DNA of 64,000 nucleotides, from contig NC_015730.1 of assembly GCF_000154785.2 (NCBI RefSeq), forward strand, positions 1,488,001-1,552,000. Direction: 5' to 3'. The notes under the pieces are model-generated. The model worked only from the letters and a program-made list of their open reading frames with translations. It did no database searches and was not told the origin of the DNA. A program made the translations under genes and the position numbers. Of the stretch, positions 26,200-35,225 are shown one piece after another. This DNA is from Roseobacter litoralis Och 149. GTDB lineage: Bacteria > Pseudomonadota > Alphaproteobacteria > Rhodobacterales > Rhodobacteraceae. The stretch's first letter is position 1; each line of letters begins with the position of its first letter.

Positions 26200-28218
26200 C
26201 TAGGCAGCGGCATAGTAAGCGCCCGCTGAGGTCGGCAATACATGCGCGGTGCCATTGCTATCCTTGGCATACAGACCGGCAATATACGCAGCCGTCGTGA
26301 CCTTGGCGCGCGCCGGGGATCCGGCGCGCAGGTTGAAGTCACCATTGGCCGCATCAACAAACAGCGGGTCATCGCCGACGAACGCGCCGTTCCGGACATT
26401 GTGGTTTTGCGCAACCGTGAAGCGGGGATCGCCCGCCACATCCGTGGCCATGCGCATCTGCCCGTCCGGGTTCCAGGCGAGGTTGCCGATCAACTCGATC
26501 CCCGACACGATCTGCTGGCCCGCCCGGTTGACACCAAAGGTTGCGATCCCATCGATGCTGATGTCGCGATAGCTGCCATCGGTGTTGGTGTTGTAGAGCG
26601 TGTTGAACCGCGCCCGGACGCGGCGAAAGTACCCGATGTCCTGCTGATCCTTGTTCGGATGTCGCTGATAATGGATGCCGACACGAGACAGGTTGGCCAG
26701 CGTGTTGTTGACCAGATCAATGTCCTCGACAATCAGGTTGTCACCACTGTCGTTGCCGTCTTCCTCGCGCGCGATCACGATGCCTGCACGGCACCGCTGA
26801 ATGATGTTGCCATCCACCAGAATGCGGCGCACATCCGTTTCGCCCGCATCCAGATAGATGCCGTACCGGACGACGTCCTCGATCCGGTTGCCGGTGATTT
26901 CTCCGTCGACCACGTGGTTCTTGAAGTCGATGCCGTACTGGCGGCTGTCGTGGATGTAATTGTTGTAAACGTAGGCATAGCGCAGGCTGTTGGCGAGGGT
27001 GATCGCCTCGCCGACTCCGCCGGGTTCGCCGAAGGAGTTCGTGACCGTGTCATTGTAATCGGTGACTACATTGGTCTGGGTCACCTCGTTGTTTCGGATC
27101 GTGACATAGCGCGTGCGGAACGCATCATTCGCGCCGACGGCCAGCTCGGGCCGCTCGCCGCAGGCCATGATGCCACTGAGGCCGGTGTGGCGCACCAGAC
27201 AGTCCTCGACGATGTGGTTGCCGGTGACCGTGTTCTGACCCGCCCCTTTGATGAACACGCCGTTGCGCCAGACGTATTCAATGGTCAGCCCGCGCAGGGT
27301 GATATAGCTTTTACCATCGATGCGAATGCCATCGCGGGTCGCATTGTCCTGGGCAACACCGGGGCCGCCATAGGCCACATGCTGCTGCAGATCGCCCCGG
27401 ATGATCGCCTGACCCACCTCGCTGGGCAGGGTTGCGACGGTGATCCGGCTCGCGGCTCCGCCATTCAAAAGTACTTCAAATGGATCATAGACACCGGGGC
27501 GCAGGATCAGCGTGTCACCGGGGATCATGACCGCCTGTGCGGCCTGCGGCGTGGCAAAGGGGGCCAGCACGGTGCCGTCGCCGGTCGTGTCGTTGCCCGA
27601 GGGCGAGACCTGAACTTCAACAGGTGCGCGTACCGCAATACTCACCGCCAGATCAACCGTCACCGATCCACCGGAGTTCGTCGCGGTGATCGCCACCACC
27701 TCCGAGCGCAGCGCATCTGCAATCGTGGCGGTGCTGCCGCTGATCGTGATCCATGCGGGGCTGGCTGAATACCTCAGATCAGCGCCGGTGAACCCGGCGG
27801 CCAGATTGACGGATGGGGTGCCGTTGCCTTGCACCTCCAGCACCGGCGCAAGTGTGCCTGCCACCGGGGCGGGGTGCCGGATGATGCTGGCGGGTGTCTG
27901 GATGCTCTCTCCATCCGACAAGGTCAGAACAACAAAGAGGTTCTCAAGGTCATTTGTGCTGGCATCAGGTGCGTAGGTTGCTGTCGTCGCCAGTTCACCT
28001 GCCGATGACGTGCGCCATGACTGGCCGGTGACCGTCACGCCGTCCGGCAGGCCCGAGACAGCAAAGCCGAGGCTCGCCCCGCTTTGGGCAGTGGCCCCAA
28101 ATGTAGCGTTGCTGGTCAGCCCCGTGATGCGCGCGGCGAGCCGTACTTCACCAAACAGCCCGTGGCCGGTGACCAGCAGACTGCGCGACGCAAAACCATG
28201 ACCATCCAGCAATCTCAT
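26200..28218 (-). CDS. right-handed beta-helix protein, phage tail-spike-like
   Basis: 672 residues from the ATG at 28216-28218 (MRLLDGHGFASRSLL), two bases after the preceding gene's stop. Residues about 30-200 look like immunoglobulin-like modules (SGLPDGVTVTGQ, PAWITISGS). From about 210 the pattern SPSGNDTTGDGTVLAPFATP, then PGDTLILRPGVYD, then many N-N-x-I turns (RNNEVTQTN, YNNYIHDS, GNRIEDV, GNIIQRC) marks a parallel beta-helix of the pectate-lyase type. Tailspikes and extracellular polysaccharide-binding or -cleaving proteins have this form. It is the last gene of a four-gene set. Confidence 0.75.
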   Translation of the reverse strand: MRLLDGHGFASRSLLVTGHGLFGEVRLAARITGLTSNATFGATAQSGASLGFAVSGLPDGVTVTGQSWRTSSAGELATTATYAPDASTNDLENLFVVLTLSDGESIQTPASIIRHPAPVAGTLAPVLEVQGNGTPSVNLAAGFTGADLRYSASPAWITISGSTATIADALRSEVVAITATNSGGSVTVDLAVSIAVRAPVEVQVSPSGNDTTGDGTVLAPFATPQAAQAVMIPGDTLILRPGVYDPFEVLLNGGAASRITVATLPSEVGQAIIRGDLQQHVAYGGPGVAQDNATRDGIRIDGKSYITLRGLTIEYVWRNGVFIKGAGQNTVTGNHIVEDCLVRHTGLSGIMACGERPELAVGANDAFRTRYVTIRNNEVTQTNVVTDYNDTVTNSFGEPGGVGEAITLANSLRYAYVYNNYIHDSRQYGIDFKNHVVDGEITGNRIEDVVRYGIYLDAGETDVRRILVDGNIIQRCRAGIVIAREEDGNDSGDNLIVEDIDLVNNTLANLSRVGIHYQRHPNKDQQDIGYFRRVRARFNTLYNTNTDGSYRDISIDGIATFGVNRAGQQIVSGIELIGNLAWNPDGQMRMATDVAGDPRFTVAQNHNVRNGAFVGDDPLFVDAANGDFNLRAGSPARAKVTTAAYIAGLYAKDSNGTAHVLPTSAGAYYAAA

Positions 28219-28219
28219 G

Positions 28220-28471
28220 TCACACGACCGGCGTGCGGGCGATGACGACCAGTGTCCCGGCCCCCGTGACAAACAGGTGCTGATCCGCCTCAAGGCTCAT
28301 GCTTTCGGGCTGTGCGCCCAGATAGGCTCCCACATCGCTGGCGGCGGGAAGGGTGGTGGTTTCGTCGACAAAGAAGGAGCCGACACCTGATTTAACAAAG
28401 CAGATCGTCACGCTCTGCTCACCGGAGGCGATCAGGGTCGGGCCGTTGATTTCAGTCGTCTTGGTCGGCAT
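28220..28471 (-). CDS. small hypothetical phage-like protein
   Basis: 83 residues (MPTKTTEINGPTLIASGEQ). The composition, with short beta-rich segments (SVTICFVKSGVGSFFVDE, HLFVTGAGTLVVIARTPVV), suggests a small virion or tail-tip structural protein. It is packed tightly between the beta-helix gene and the membrane gene. No family recognised. Confidence 0.65.
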   Translation of the reverse strand: MPTKTTEINGPTLIASGEQSVTICFVKSGVGSFFVDETTTLPAASDVGAYLGAQPESMSLEADQHLFVTGAGTLVVIARTPVV

Positions 28472-28848
28472 TATGAATCCCCTTTCGAACGGGCTTTAAA
28501 GATGGTGAACACCGCCACGACCGCACCCATGATGAGTAGGCTCCACAGCGGGAACAGAATGGCAGGACCCGAGACGTCCCCCATAAGGACGGCCAGCAGC
28601 CATGCGTGGGCTCCGACTTGCCAGAACGCCAGATCGAGCAGGCAGTCCCACCAGACCGCATCGCGCGCTACGTACTGCCACGCCTCCAGCGCCAGCGGGA
28701 TCACCAGAGCAAGGGCAATACCCCAGTCCATTCCCAGCAGCGTGAAGGCCCCGGCAAAAAGAGCTGCTCCGGCGATCATATGACCGCCCTGGTTCAGGCC
28801 CGCCACATAGGGCTGGTCGGCAAAGGTCTCGGGATCAAGCAGGCGCAT
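28471..28848 (-). CDS. four-helix membrane protein in the phage-like block
   Basis: 125 residues from the ATG at 28846-28848 (MRLLDPETFADQPYVAGLNQ). About four hydrophobic segments follow (MIAGAALFAGAFTLLGM, GIALALVIPLALEAW, AWLLAVLMGD, AILFPLWSLLIMGAVVAVF). It overlaps the upstream gene by 14 bases and the downstream gene by one. A holin-like or lysis-related role is possible but unproved. Its first five residues are the same as those of the beta-helix protein two genes on. Confidence 0.65.
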   Translation of the reverse strand: MRLLDPETFADQPYVAGLNQGGHMIAGAALFAGAFTLLGMDWGIALALVIPLALEAWQYVARDAVWWDCLLDLAFWQVGAHAWLLAVLMGDVSGPAILFPLWSLLIMGAVVAVFTIFKARSKGDS

Positions 28849-29134
28849 TGAAAGCCTCCATTGCTGTAAAAAATGACGTGAGTGTCTGGGTGATCTGGGA
28901 GGCGTTCGTGGCCGTTTCGATGGTGTTGATGGCTCCCAGCCGGACGGTCTCGAGGGCCGCGCCCACGCTCTCCCACTGAAAGGCGAGATTGATGTAGACC
29001 TGTGCGACCTGCGTGGCGCTCTGTGCCGTGATGCCGATTTCTGCTGCAATCAAGGGATAGTCGGTCAGATCGGTGGGCGTGACCGCCTGCGCCAGAAACG
29101 CCCGTGCCTGAGCCTCCTTGCGCAGATACATCAT
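28835..29134 (-). CDS. hypothetical phage-like protein
   Basis: 99 residues from one of two adjacent ATGs (29129-29134) behind GGCAGGAG. It is helical and alanine-rich (LRKEAQARAFLAQAVTPTDL, FQWESVGAALETVRLGAINT), resembling small proteins near tail-fibre genes. It is the first gene of the block; immediately upstream lies a truncated IS3 fragment, so the original preceding phage genes are missing. Confidence 0.6.
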   Translation of the reverse strand: MMYLRKEAQARAFLAQAVTPTDLTDYPLIAAEIGITAQSATQVAQVYINLAFQWESVGAALETVRLGAINTIETATNASQITQTLTSFFTAMEAFNAPA

Positions 29135-29144
29135 CTCCTGCCCC

Positions 29145-29590
29145 GTTTAGCCAGTGTGAAACGGGTCGACAGATGCGATCCCTCAATCAAACGAATGATC
29201 TCCAGCTTCTCAGTTGCAGGATATCTCAGTCGTGGTCGCTCCCACCATCGTACATGCTTTTTTTGAGCAAGCGGAGTTCGAGCGTCTGTTCTGCCACGAC
29301 CTCTTTCAGATCACGGGCTTCACGGCGCAGATCTTTGACCTCATCGGTGTTAGCAGAACAGGCTGTACCGCCCGCCAACCGCTTCTTACCAACTTACATG
29401 AAGTCCTTAGACCACTTGTAATAGATGCCCTGTGGATGCCTTCGCGGCGGCACAGCTCAGCAATGCTGTCCTTGCCGCGCGGCCCATCCAGCACGATCCG
29501 GATCTTCTCTTCGGACGAGTAATGTTTGCGGGTCGCCCGCTTTATATCTTTGACGATCTTCTCGCCAGGGCTCTTCGTTGTCTTTCTCAT
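29145..29590 (-). pseudogene. IS3-family orfA plus the start of orfB, decayed
   Basis: Minus-strand frame from the ATG at 29588-29590 begins MRKTTKSPGEKIVKDIKRAT and KHYSSEEKIRIVLDG, a typical IS3 OrfA. After CRREGIH a one-base loss shifts the frame (the expected QGIYYKWSKDFM continues in another frame), and GAA to TAA then stops it. TDEVKDLRREARDLKEVVAE follows in a third segment. OrfB begins as RYPATEKLEIIRLIEGSH and is cut off after about 30 residues near 29148. Over 750 bases of orfB are absent. Not a working transposon. Confidence 0.85.
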
Positions 29591-30183
29591 CGTCCACTCA
29601 TCGGTGGCCACGATGAGCAACAAAAGCTCTCTTAAAAAATTGCCCTAATTGGTCCCTTAAGAGCTGACGTCAGACAGCTTGTTCAAGTTCGGGGAAGTTT
29701 AGAGCAAACTGGGAAGCGCACTTCCTAATTTTCCCGCATGATTTCGCCTCATTCGGTGCCCACCGCCCGCGCCAGAGTGCCTTTTAAACCCTATTTTGAC
29801 GGGCGTTCGAACACCGATGCCCTTTTGCAATTATCAATGTAAAGAATTTGCCAACTTGGTCGGAAATCGCCGATTTCGCGTTTACTGAAAGCCACTCAGA
29901 ACACCAGACAATTTTTTCACGCCTCAGACCAAACGCTTTTTTTATGGCTTCACCCGCATTGTTCCGGGTTCTTCGGCCCTCTTCCGGTTACAGCAGTAAT
30001 TTGTGTCTTATTACAGCCATGCGGCATTCTCGTTTCAGTGCCCTGCGAAAAACAATCGCGCACCGGTGCCTGCTCACGAAGTGGGGGCAGCAGCATGGCG
30101 TCCATTCAATCGATAGCGTCCATCGCTGCGCGAATGGCGGTTTCGCCTGTGTGCTGAGCGTTTCAAAAGAACTTTGGGTCTGA
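29591..30183. other. gene-poor spacer holding the right edge of the island
   Basis: 593 bases, AT-rich to about 29950. TGCAATTATCAATGT at 29826-29840 is the exact reverse complement of the repeat at 20605-20619 and 20627-20641. No other copy was found nearby and the bases outside it do not match the left end. The segment 29600-29665 may include one end of the IS3 relic, but its terminal repeat cannot be defined. No gene is supported. Confidence 0.55.
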
Positions 30184-31563
30184 CTACGACCTACGTTTGC
30201 GCGCAGGTTGTGGGCGCACGCGGGTTTCGATCTCATCATAGAGCTTGCCGACAATGTCTTTGCCGGTCGCTTTTTCGATCCCTTCAAACCCGGGGGAGGA
30301 ATTAACCTCCAGCACCTTTGGCCCGGACGTGGAGCGCAATAGATCAACACCTGCTTTGCCGAGGCCAAACGCCCGTGCGGCGCGAACCGCTGTGTCGCGT
30401 TCTTCTTTGGTTATGCGCACGACTTTCGCCGAACCACCCCGATGCAAGTTGGAGCGAAAATCGCCCTCCGCCCCGGTGCGTTTCATCGCCGCGACCACCT
30501 TGCCTGCGATCACCAGACAACGGATGTCTTCGCCTGCGGCTTCCTTGACGAAATCCTGCACCAGAAAATTTGCCTTGAGACCCCGGAACGCATCAATCAC
30601 GGATTCCGCGGCTTTCTTGGTTTCGGCAAGGACAACGCCTTTGCCTTGCGTGCTTTCGAGCAATTTGACGATCAGCGGAGCCGTACCCACCAATGCCATC
30701 AGGTTGGACGTATCCTTAGGGGAAGCCGCAAAGGCGGTCGATGGCATCCCGATCCGTTTTGTGGCCAAAACCTGATGCGCGTGCAGTTTGTCGCGGCTCG
30801 CGGTGATCCCGGCAGAGCCGTTCACGCAGTAGGTCCCGATAGCTTCGAACTGACGGATTACAGCGGTGCCGTAGGGCGTTACAGATGCGCCAATCCGAGG
30901 AATGACTGCATCGTAGCGTGGCAGGCGTTTGCCATCGTAGTGAACTTCGGGTGACATGGTATTAATGGCCATATAACAACGGGTTGTGTCGATAACTTCA
31001 ACAACATGGCCGCGTGTTTCACCAACCTCTACGAGGCGCCGCGTTGAATAGTTGTCTTCGCGGCTGAGAACAGCAATGCGCAGCGCGCGTTTTGGTGCGC
31101 CCTTTTTCAGGGACGCGCTGTGATAATCCTCATAGCTGAGTTCAGGTTGCAGGTGACGTTCGGTCGGCGATATTGAAATATGATCATTCAATGCCTGTCG
31201 CCCCAGAAGCATACGGGAATTCATCGAGGCGCGATTGGTGAGCGTAATCTCTATCGGCCAGGTTTGCCCCCCGACATGCAGCTCTGAAGATATCACGAAA
31301 CGCTGTTCCGCCTCGCCATTTGAGGACGTGACTTCCCTGCGGTCAACAAGCGGTGCAGAGCAGGTGATGGAAATATCATCCCGTCCTGAAACCGGATGGA
31401 CATTAAAGCGGACCTTTGGCGTCTTGGCCGGGCCAAAGACTTCGATGTCGTGGGCATGCAGGGCCGAGGTGCGCGCGCCTGTGTCGACTTTTGCCTTAAT
31501 AGCAGGCAAACCGAGGTCGGGCAGAGATACCCATTCCTCCCAACCGAATGTAAGCTTGTCCAT
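30184..31563 (-). CDS. rimK: RimB-like protease domain fused to RimK-type ATP-grasp ligase
   Basis: 459 residues, about 150 longer than RimK alone. Residues 1-150 form a retropepsin-like domain ([25 protein letters not shown] with the DTGA motif, LLGRQAL), the family called ATP-dependent zinc protease or RimB. The C-terminal about 300 residues are RimK-like ATP-grasp ([63 protein letters not shown] with metal ligands). RimK adds glutamates to the end of ribosomal protein S6; RimB relatives are its separate partner in some bacteria. Confidence 0.9.
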   Translation of the reverse strand: MDKLTFGWEEWVSLPDLGLPAIKAKVDTGARTSALHAHDIEVFGPAKTPKVRFNVHPVSGRDDISITCSAPLVDRREVTSSNGEAEQRFVISSELHVGGQTWPIEITLTNRASMNSRMLLGRQALNDHISISPTERHLQPELSYEDYHSASLKKGAPKRALRIAVLSREDNYSTRRLVEVGETRGHVVEVIDTTRCYMAINTMSPEVHYDGKRLPRYDAVIPRIGASVTPYGTAVIRQFEAIGTYCVNGSAGITASRDKLHAHQVLATKRIGMPSTAFAASPKDTSNLMALVGTAPLIVKLLESTQGKGVVLAETKKAAESVIDAFRGLKANFLVQDFVKEAAGEDIRCLVIAGKVVAAMKRTGAEGDFRSNLHRGGSAKVVRITKEERDTAVRAARAFGLGKAGVDLLRSTSGPKVLEVNSSPGFEGIEKATGKDIVGKLYDEIETRVRPQPARKRRS

Positions 31564-31638
31564 CGCTGTTCCCCCGAGCCGAAAATGAACCCTTGGGTAG
31601 CAGGTGGTACCAGCGACCTCAACCGAAAGACGGCCTGA

Positions 31639-31914
31639 TCAGTTGTCGTTGATATCTTTGGTGACGATACGCGCGCCGCTGGACTGGTTCCTGAACACAA
31701 CGCGTAAGCCGATCCAGCAGATCAACGCGCCGCCGCCGTAGACCGCGAGCAGGGCAGGCGCGCCGAGTTCCGGCGCGATGAGGACCACGCCAGAAATAAG
31801 TACGGCCGCGATGGCGAAGCCCAAAAAGATGAACCCTGGCAGCAGCACTTCGGCCAGTCCAAGGACCAAGGCTGCGGCCAGCCAGACCCACCAAAGACCC
31901 AGTGCGCCGATCAT
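31639..31914 (-). CDS. short NfeD-family membrane protein
   Basis: 91 residues with three hydrophobic stretches (LWWVWLAAALVLGLAEVLL, FIFLGFAIAAVLISGVVLI, LLAVYGGGALICWIGLRVVF) and a short polar tail. The opening WWVWLAAALVLGLAE is typical of short NfeD proteins; the C-terminal OB-fold of longer forms is missing or very short. NfeD partners SPFH proteins, and its gene overlaps that of the SPFH protein by 4 bases. Confidence 0.88.
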   Translation of the reverse strand: MIGALGLWWVWLAAALVLGLAEVLLPGFIFLGFAIAAVLISGVVLIAPELGAPALLAVYGGGALICWIGLRVVFRNQSSGARIVTKDINDN

Positions 31915-32807
31915 ACGCCACGCCCCTTTAGCAGCTTGAAGGCATCCCCAAAGGCTTCGATCGCTTGCGCCGGCACCACGATGGTCTGCTTACCAGAGCC
32001 AGCCCCCAGCGCCGTCAGGGATTCGACTTGCTTCAACGCAATCTGGTATTGCGCGGCTTCAAGGCCGTTTTCGTTGATTGCATTCGCGACAACCTGTGTT
32101 GCATAGGCTTCCGCATCCGCCAATATTCTGCGCGCCTTTGCCGTCTGCTCAGATGCGTATAGTTCAGCATCGGCCGCCAATTCGACGGCGCGCTTTGACC
32201 CTTCGGCCTCTGTCACCTGAGCGCGGCGTGCCCGCTCTGCATTGAGCTGTTGAAGCATGGCATCCCGGGTCGCCTGATCGAGATTCACATCGAGAATTTC
32301 AGCGCGGGTGACCTGAATGCCCCAATTATCCACCGACTCCTCAACCAGTGCCTTGATCGTCGTGATGAGATGCGCGCGATTGGCCTGCACGTCATCCAGA
32401 TCCATCTTGCCAATCTCGGCGCGCACAATGCCTGCAACGGTCGTGGCGATTGCGGCATCCACATCCCTGATGCGATAAACTGTGCGCTCGGGTTCCGTAA
32501 TGCGATAAAAAACCGACGTTTCCACCTGTAAAAGCACATTGTCCTTGGTGATTGCGTCCTGACTGGCGTTGGGCAACTGGCGTTCCAGAATGGATATTTC
32601 ATGCGCAACCCGATCAATAAAAGGGACGATCAAGTTGATGCCGGGTCCAAGCACCGAGCGCAGCCTGCCAAAACGCTCAATCACATATTGCTCGGACTGA
32701 GGCACGATTTTGACGCCCTTGACCACAACAATGATTAGCAAGGCCGCCAGTAGCAACAAGACGATATTGCCAGATAAAAGATCAACGATCAGGGTTTCGA
32801 TATCCAT
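31911..32807 (-). CDS. SPFH/stomatin-like membrane protease regulator (QmcA type)
   Basis: 298 residues from the ATG at 32805-32807 behind AAAGGACC; a longer frame upstream is rejected. One N-terminal membrane helix (NIVLLLLAALLIIVVVKGV) precedes the SPFH domain (VPQSEQYVIERFGRLRSVLGPGINLIVPFID) and a coiled-coil region of Ala, Glu and Arg (QQLNAERARRAQVTEAEG). Such proteins form large membrane rings and associate with FtsH or NfeD. Paired with nfeD. Confidence 0.92.
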   Translation of the reverse strand: MDIETLIVDLLSGNIVLLLLAALLIIVVVKGVKIVPQSEQYVIERFGRLRSVLGPGINLIVPFIDRVAHEISILERQLPNASQDAITKDNVLLQVETSVFYRITEPERTVYRIRDVDAAIATTVAGIVRAEIGKMDLDDVQANRAHLITTIKALVEESVDNWGIQVTRAEILDVNLDQATRDAMLQQLNAERARRAQVTEAEGSKRAVELAADAELYASEQTAKARRILADAEAYATQVVANAINENGLEAAQYQIALKQVESLTALGAGSGKQTIVVPAQAIEAFGDAFKLLKGRGV

Positions 32808-33106
32808 GCGAGCGGTCCTTTCAGTCATGCCACACAGATGTGCGCATTTGCAGCCACAAATGCAAGAATTGAAAAAGTTCTTACTGATCAACGTCCCCGT
32901 TCGATTGCGCGCGCGGCGCAGTATTGCCCAAGCTCCCGCCCGGTAGTAACCCTGTTGCGTGCCCAAAGCGGGTTGCGCACCAAGTCACTGAATAAATCTG
33001 CTGCGTTAGGGCGCTTTGGTGTTTCCACGCGGCCTTAAAGGGGGGCGCCGGGAAAACACAGCGCCAAGGGCTTGGAAAGGGGGGGGATTTGCGTCACACC
33101 GACAAA

Positions 33107-34231
33107 ATGAGATTCAATTTTGACCTTCAGGCCACCGATGGTCGCGCACGCACAGGCGTGATTTCGACGCCGCGGGGCGATATTCGCACCCCTGCCTTTA
33201 TGCCCGTGGGCACCGCCGCGACCGTCAAGGCGATGCTGCCGGGATCCGTGCGTCAGACTGGTGCGGATATCCTGCTTGGAAATACGTATCATTTGATGCT
33301 GCGCCCGACCGCGGAACGGATTGAGCGTCTTGGAGGTTTGCACAAGTTCATGGATTGGGACCGTCCGATTTTAACGGATTCGGGCGGTTTCCAAGTCATG
33401 AGCCTCGCCGCTTTGCGCAAGTTGACTGAAGAGGGCGTCAGTTTCAAAAGCCACATTGACGGTTCGCGACACATGTTGACGCCGGAGCGTTCCATGGAAA
33501 TCCAACGGCTGCTTGGGTCTGACATCGTCATGTGTTTTGACGAATGCCCTGCCTTGCCAGCAGACCGGGCTGCCATTGAGAAAAGCATGCATTTGTCCAT
33601 GCGCTGGGCTGCACGGTCCAGGGACGCTTTTGGTGACCGCCCGGGGCATGCGCTTTTCGGTATCCAGCAGGGTGGTCTGGAAGAAGATTTGCGCGCGCAA
33701 AGTGCGGCGGCCCTGCGCGACATTGAATTTGATGGCTACGCGGTCGGCGGGCTGGCGGTTGGCGAAGGGCAAGAGGCGATGTTTGGCTGTTTGGATTATG
33801 CACCGGAACAGTTACCGCATGAAAAGCCCCGGTATCTGATGGGGGTGGGCAAGCCCGATGATATCGTGGGTGCCGTGGCGCGCGGCATCGACATGATGGA
33901 TTGTGTTTTGCCCAGCCGCTCAGGTCGAACGGGGCAGGTGTTTACGCGTCGGGGTGTTGTGAACATCAAGAACGCGCGCCATGCCGATGATCCGAGGCCG
34001 CTGGATGAACATTGCACATGCCCTGCGTGCCGCAGTTATAGCCGGGCCTATCTGCACCACGTTTTCCGGTCGCAGGAGATTATCAGTTCGATGCTCTTAA
34101 CGTGGCATAACCTGCATTATTATCAAGAGCTTATGTCAGATATGCGTGCCGCAATTTCGCAAGGTACATTCGTAGAATGGACAGCGGCTTTCGCGACTGA
34201 GCGTGCTCAAGGTGATATCGAGCCGGTGTAA
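33107..34231 (+). CDS. tgt: queuine tRNA-ribosyltransferase
   Basis: 374 residues from ATG 33107; a TTG at 33089 lies directly after a strong AAAGGGGGGGG site and would add 6 residues, so it may be the real start. Catalytic and binding motifs are complete: [21 protein letters not shown] (Asp), [29 protein letters not shown] and the zinc site [17 protein letters not shown]. It exchanges guanine 34 for preQ1 in the anticodons of Asp, Asn, His and Tyr tRNAs. Confidence 0.94.
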   Translation: MRFNFDLQATDGRARTGVISTPRGDIRTPAFMPVGTAATVKAMLPGSVRQTGADILLGNTYHLMLRPTAERIERLGGLHKFMDWDRPILTDSGGFQVMSLAALRKLTEEGVSFKSHIDGSRHMLTPERSMEIQRLLGSDIVMCFDECPALPADRAAIEKSMHLSMRWAARSRDAFGDRPGHALFGIQQGGLEEDLRAQSAAALRDIEFDGYAVGGLAVGEGQEAMFGCLDYAPEQLPHEKPRYLMGVGKPDDIVGAVARGIDMMDCVLPSRSGRTGQVFTRRGVVNIKNARHADDPRPLDEHCTCPACRSYSRAYLHHVFRSQEIISSMLLTWHNLHYYQELMSDMRAAISQGTFVEWTAAFATERAQGDIEPV

Positions 34232-34343
34232 TCACACGACGTGTCGGTTTTCCGCCTGTCCGCCCGGATTTCAGCTGCGATTAACCTGTGCTTAAACCAA
34301 TTGATTGTACACAGGCGCGAACAAACGCATCGGGAGAGAGCAG

Positions 34344-35027
34344 ATGAACGCGGTTACCGCTCAATTTAACGCAGAAGAGTCTGTTTCGCTGGAAAAAACA
34401 CTGCACGATATCCGGGACAGTGTCGCCGCCGCGCGCGTCGCTGCAATGCAAGTCCTCGTGTTCCACATGCAAGGTGACAAGGCAGAAACACAAGTGGTCG
34501 CACCCGACGAGTTGATGCAGGCGCTCAGTGATGTGAAGAGAGCCCACCAGAGCCTTGGCAAAATGGAGGTTGAGCATCTCAAGCCACTGCAGATCGAGTT
34601 GCCCGAATCGATATCCAAAAGGGTGCAGCACGTCACAAGGGATTTGGCGGAACTGACACGGACGCTTGAGCGGTGCAGCCCCTGCGAATCAGACGGCATT
34701 CGCGGGTTCAACCCCTCGCAGGACATGTATGATCTATGTTGTACGCGGGTGGCGAAAGGTCTCAACAAGCTTACGAGCGAATTGGCAGGGTTCTTTCTGG
34801 AGCTGACCGAAGCCGACAAATCGAAGACGATGGAAAAAACCAACAAGATTGCGCTTGAGATCGGGAAAATTGGACGGGTCATCAACATGGTTGCGACCAA
34901 TGCCTCTATCGAAGCGGCCCGTGCCGGAGATGCTGGAAAAGGATTTACCGTCATCGCAGATGAGGTGAAAACCTTGTCATCCCGTGTTTCTTCGCTGTCG
35001 GTCTCGTTGACAGATCAACTGTCCTGA
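34344..35027 (+). CDS. short soluble chemoreceptor-like protein
   Basis: 227 residues from the ATG at 34344 behind GGGAGAGAG. No membrane segment or sensor domain is seen. The C-terminal about 60 residues carry the chemoreceptor signalling hairpin (INMVATNASIEAARAGDAGKGF, then TVIADEVKTLSSRVSSL), but the protein stops soon after it and lacks the return helix length of full receptors. Cysteines occur as CSPCES and LCCTRV, possibly a metal or redox site. It may engage CheA/CheW or act as a decoy; no che gene is adjacent. Confidence 0.75.
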   Translation: MNAVTAQFNAEESVSLEKTLHDIRDSVAAARVAAMQVLVFHMQGDKAETQVVAPDELMQALSDVKRAHQSLGKMEVEHLKPLQIELPESISKRVQHVTRDLAELTRTLERCSPCESDGIRGFNPSQDMYDLCCTRVAKGLNKLTSELAGFFLELTEADKSKTMEKTNKIALEIGKIGRVINMVATNASIEAARAGDAGKGFTVIADEVKTLSSRVSSLSVSLTDQLS

Positions 35028-35065
35028 CCCGCGATGCGGCATAAAACTAAAAGTGCGTTGAGCAC

Positions 35066-35096
35066 CTTGTGATTTGGATTTTCTAAAGCCATTCTG
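35066..35096 (+). promoter_or_regulatory. possible RpoH-type promoter of lon
   Basis: CTTG at 35066-35069 is followed 17-19 bases later by AGCCATTCTG (35087-35096), which loosely resembles a heat-shock sigma promoter. It lies 130 bases upstream of lon. The -10 match is imperfect; the idea rests on lon being heat-induced in other bacteria. Confidence 0.25.
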
Positions 35097-35225
35097 TTCA
35101 CCAGATCGGCACCTAGGTTGATTTCAGGGGCAGAGCGCCCCATTTTAACTTTCGTGAAACGGAGATGGACAAGTGTTGCTGCCTAGGCGGGACCGGTTCC
35201 ATCTTGCCAAAAACAAGGAAAGAGC

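Noticed and set aside
26242..27768. A 508-residue open frame on the plus strand
   Set aside because: It is antisense to the beta-helix gene, has no ribosome site, and its composition (many Arg, Ile, Val and His with no domain) is that of a GC-rich shadow frame.
29848..30183. A 111-residue plus-strand frame between the IS3 relic and rimK
   Set aside because: No ribosome site, no recognisable domain, and the overlapping minus frame (29988-30368) is a shadow of rimK.
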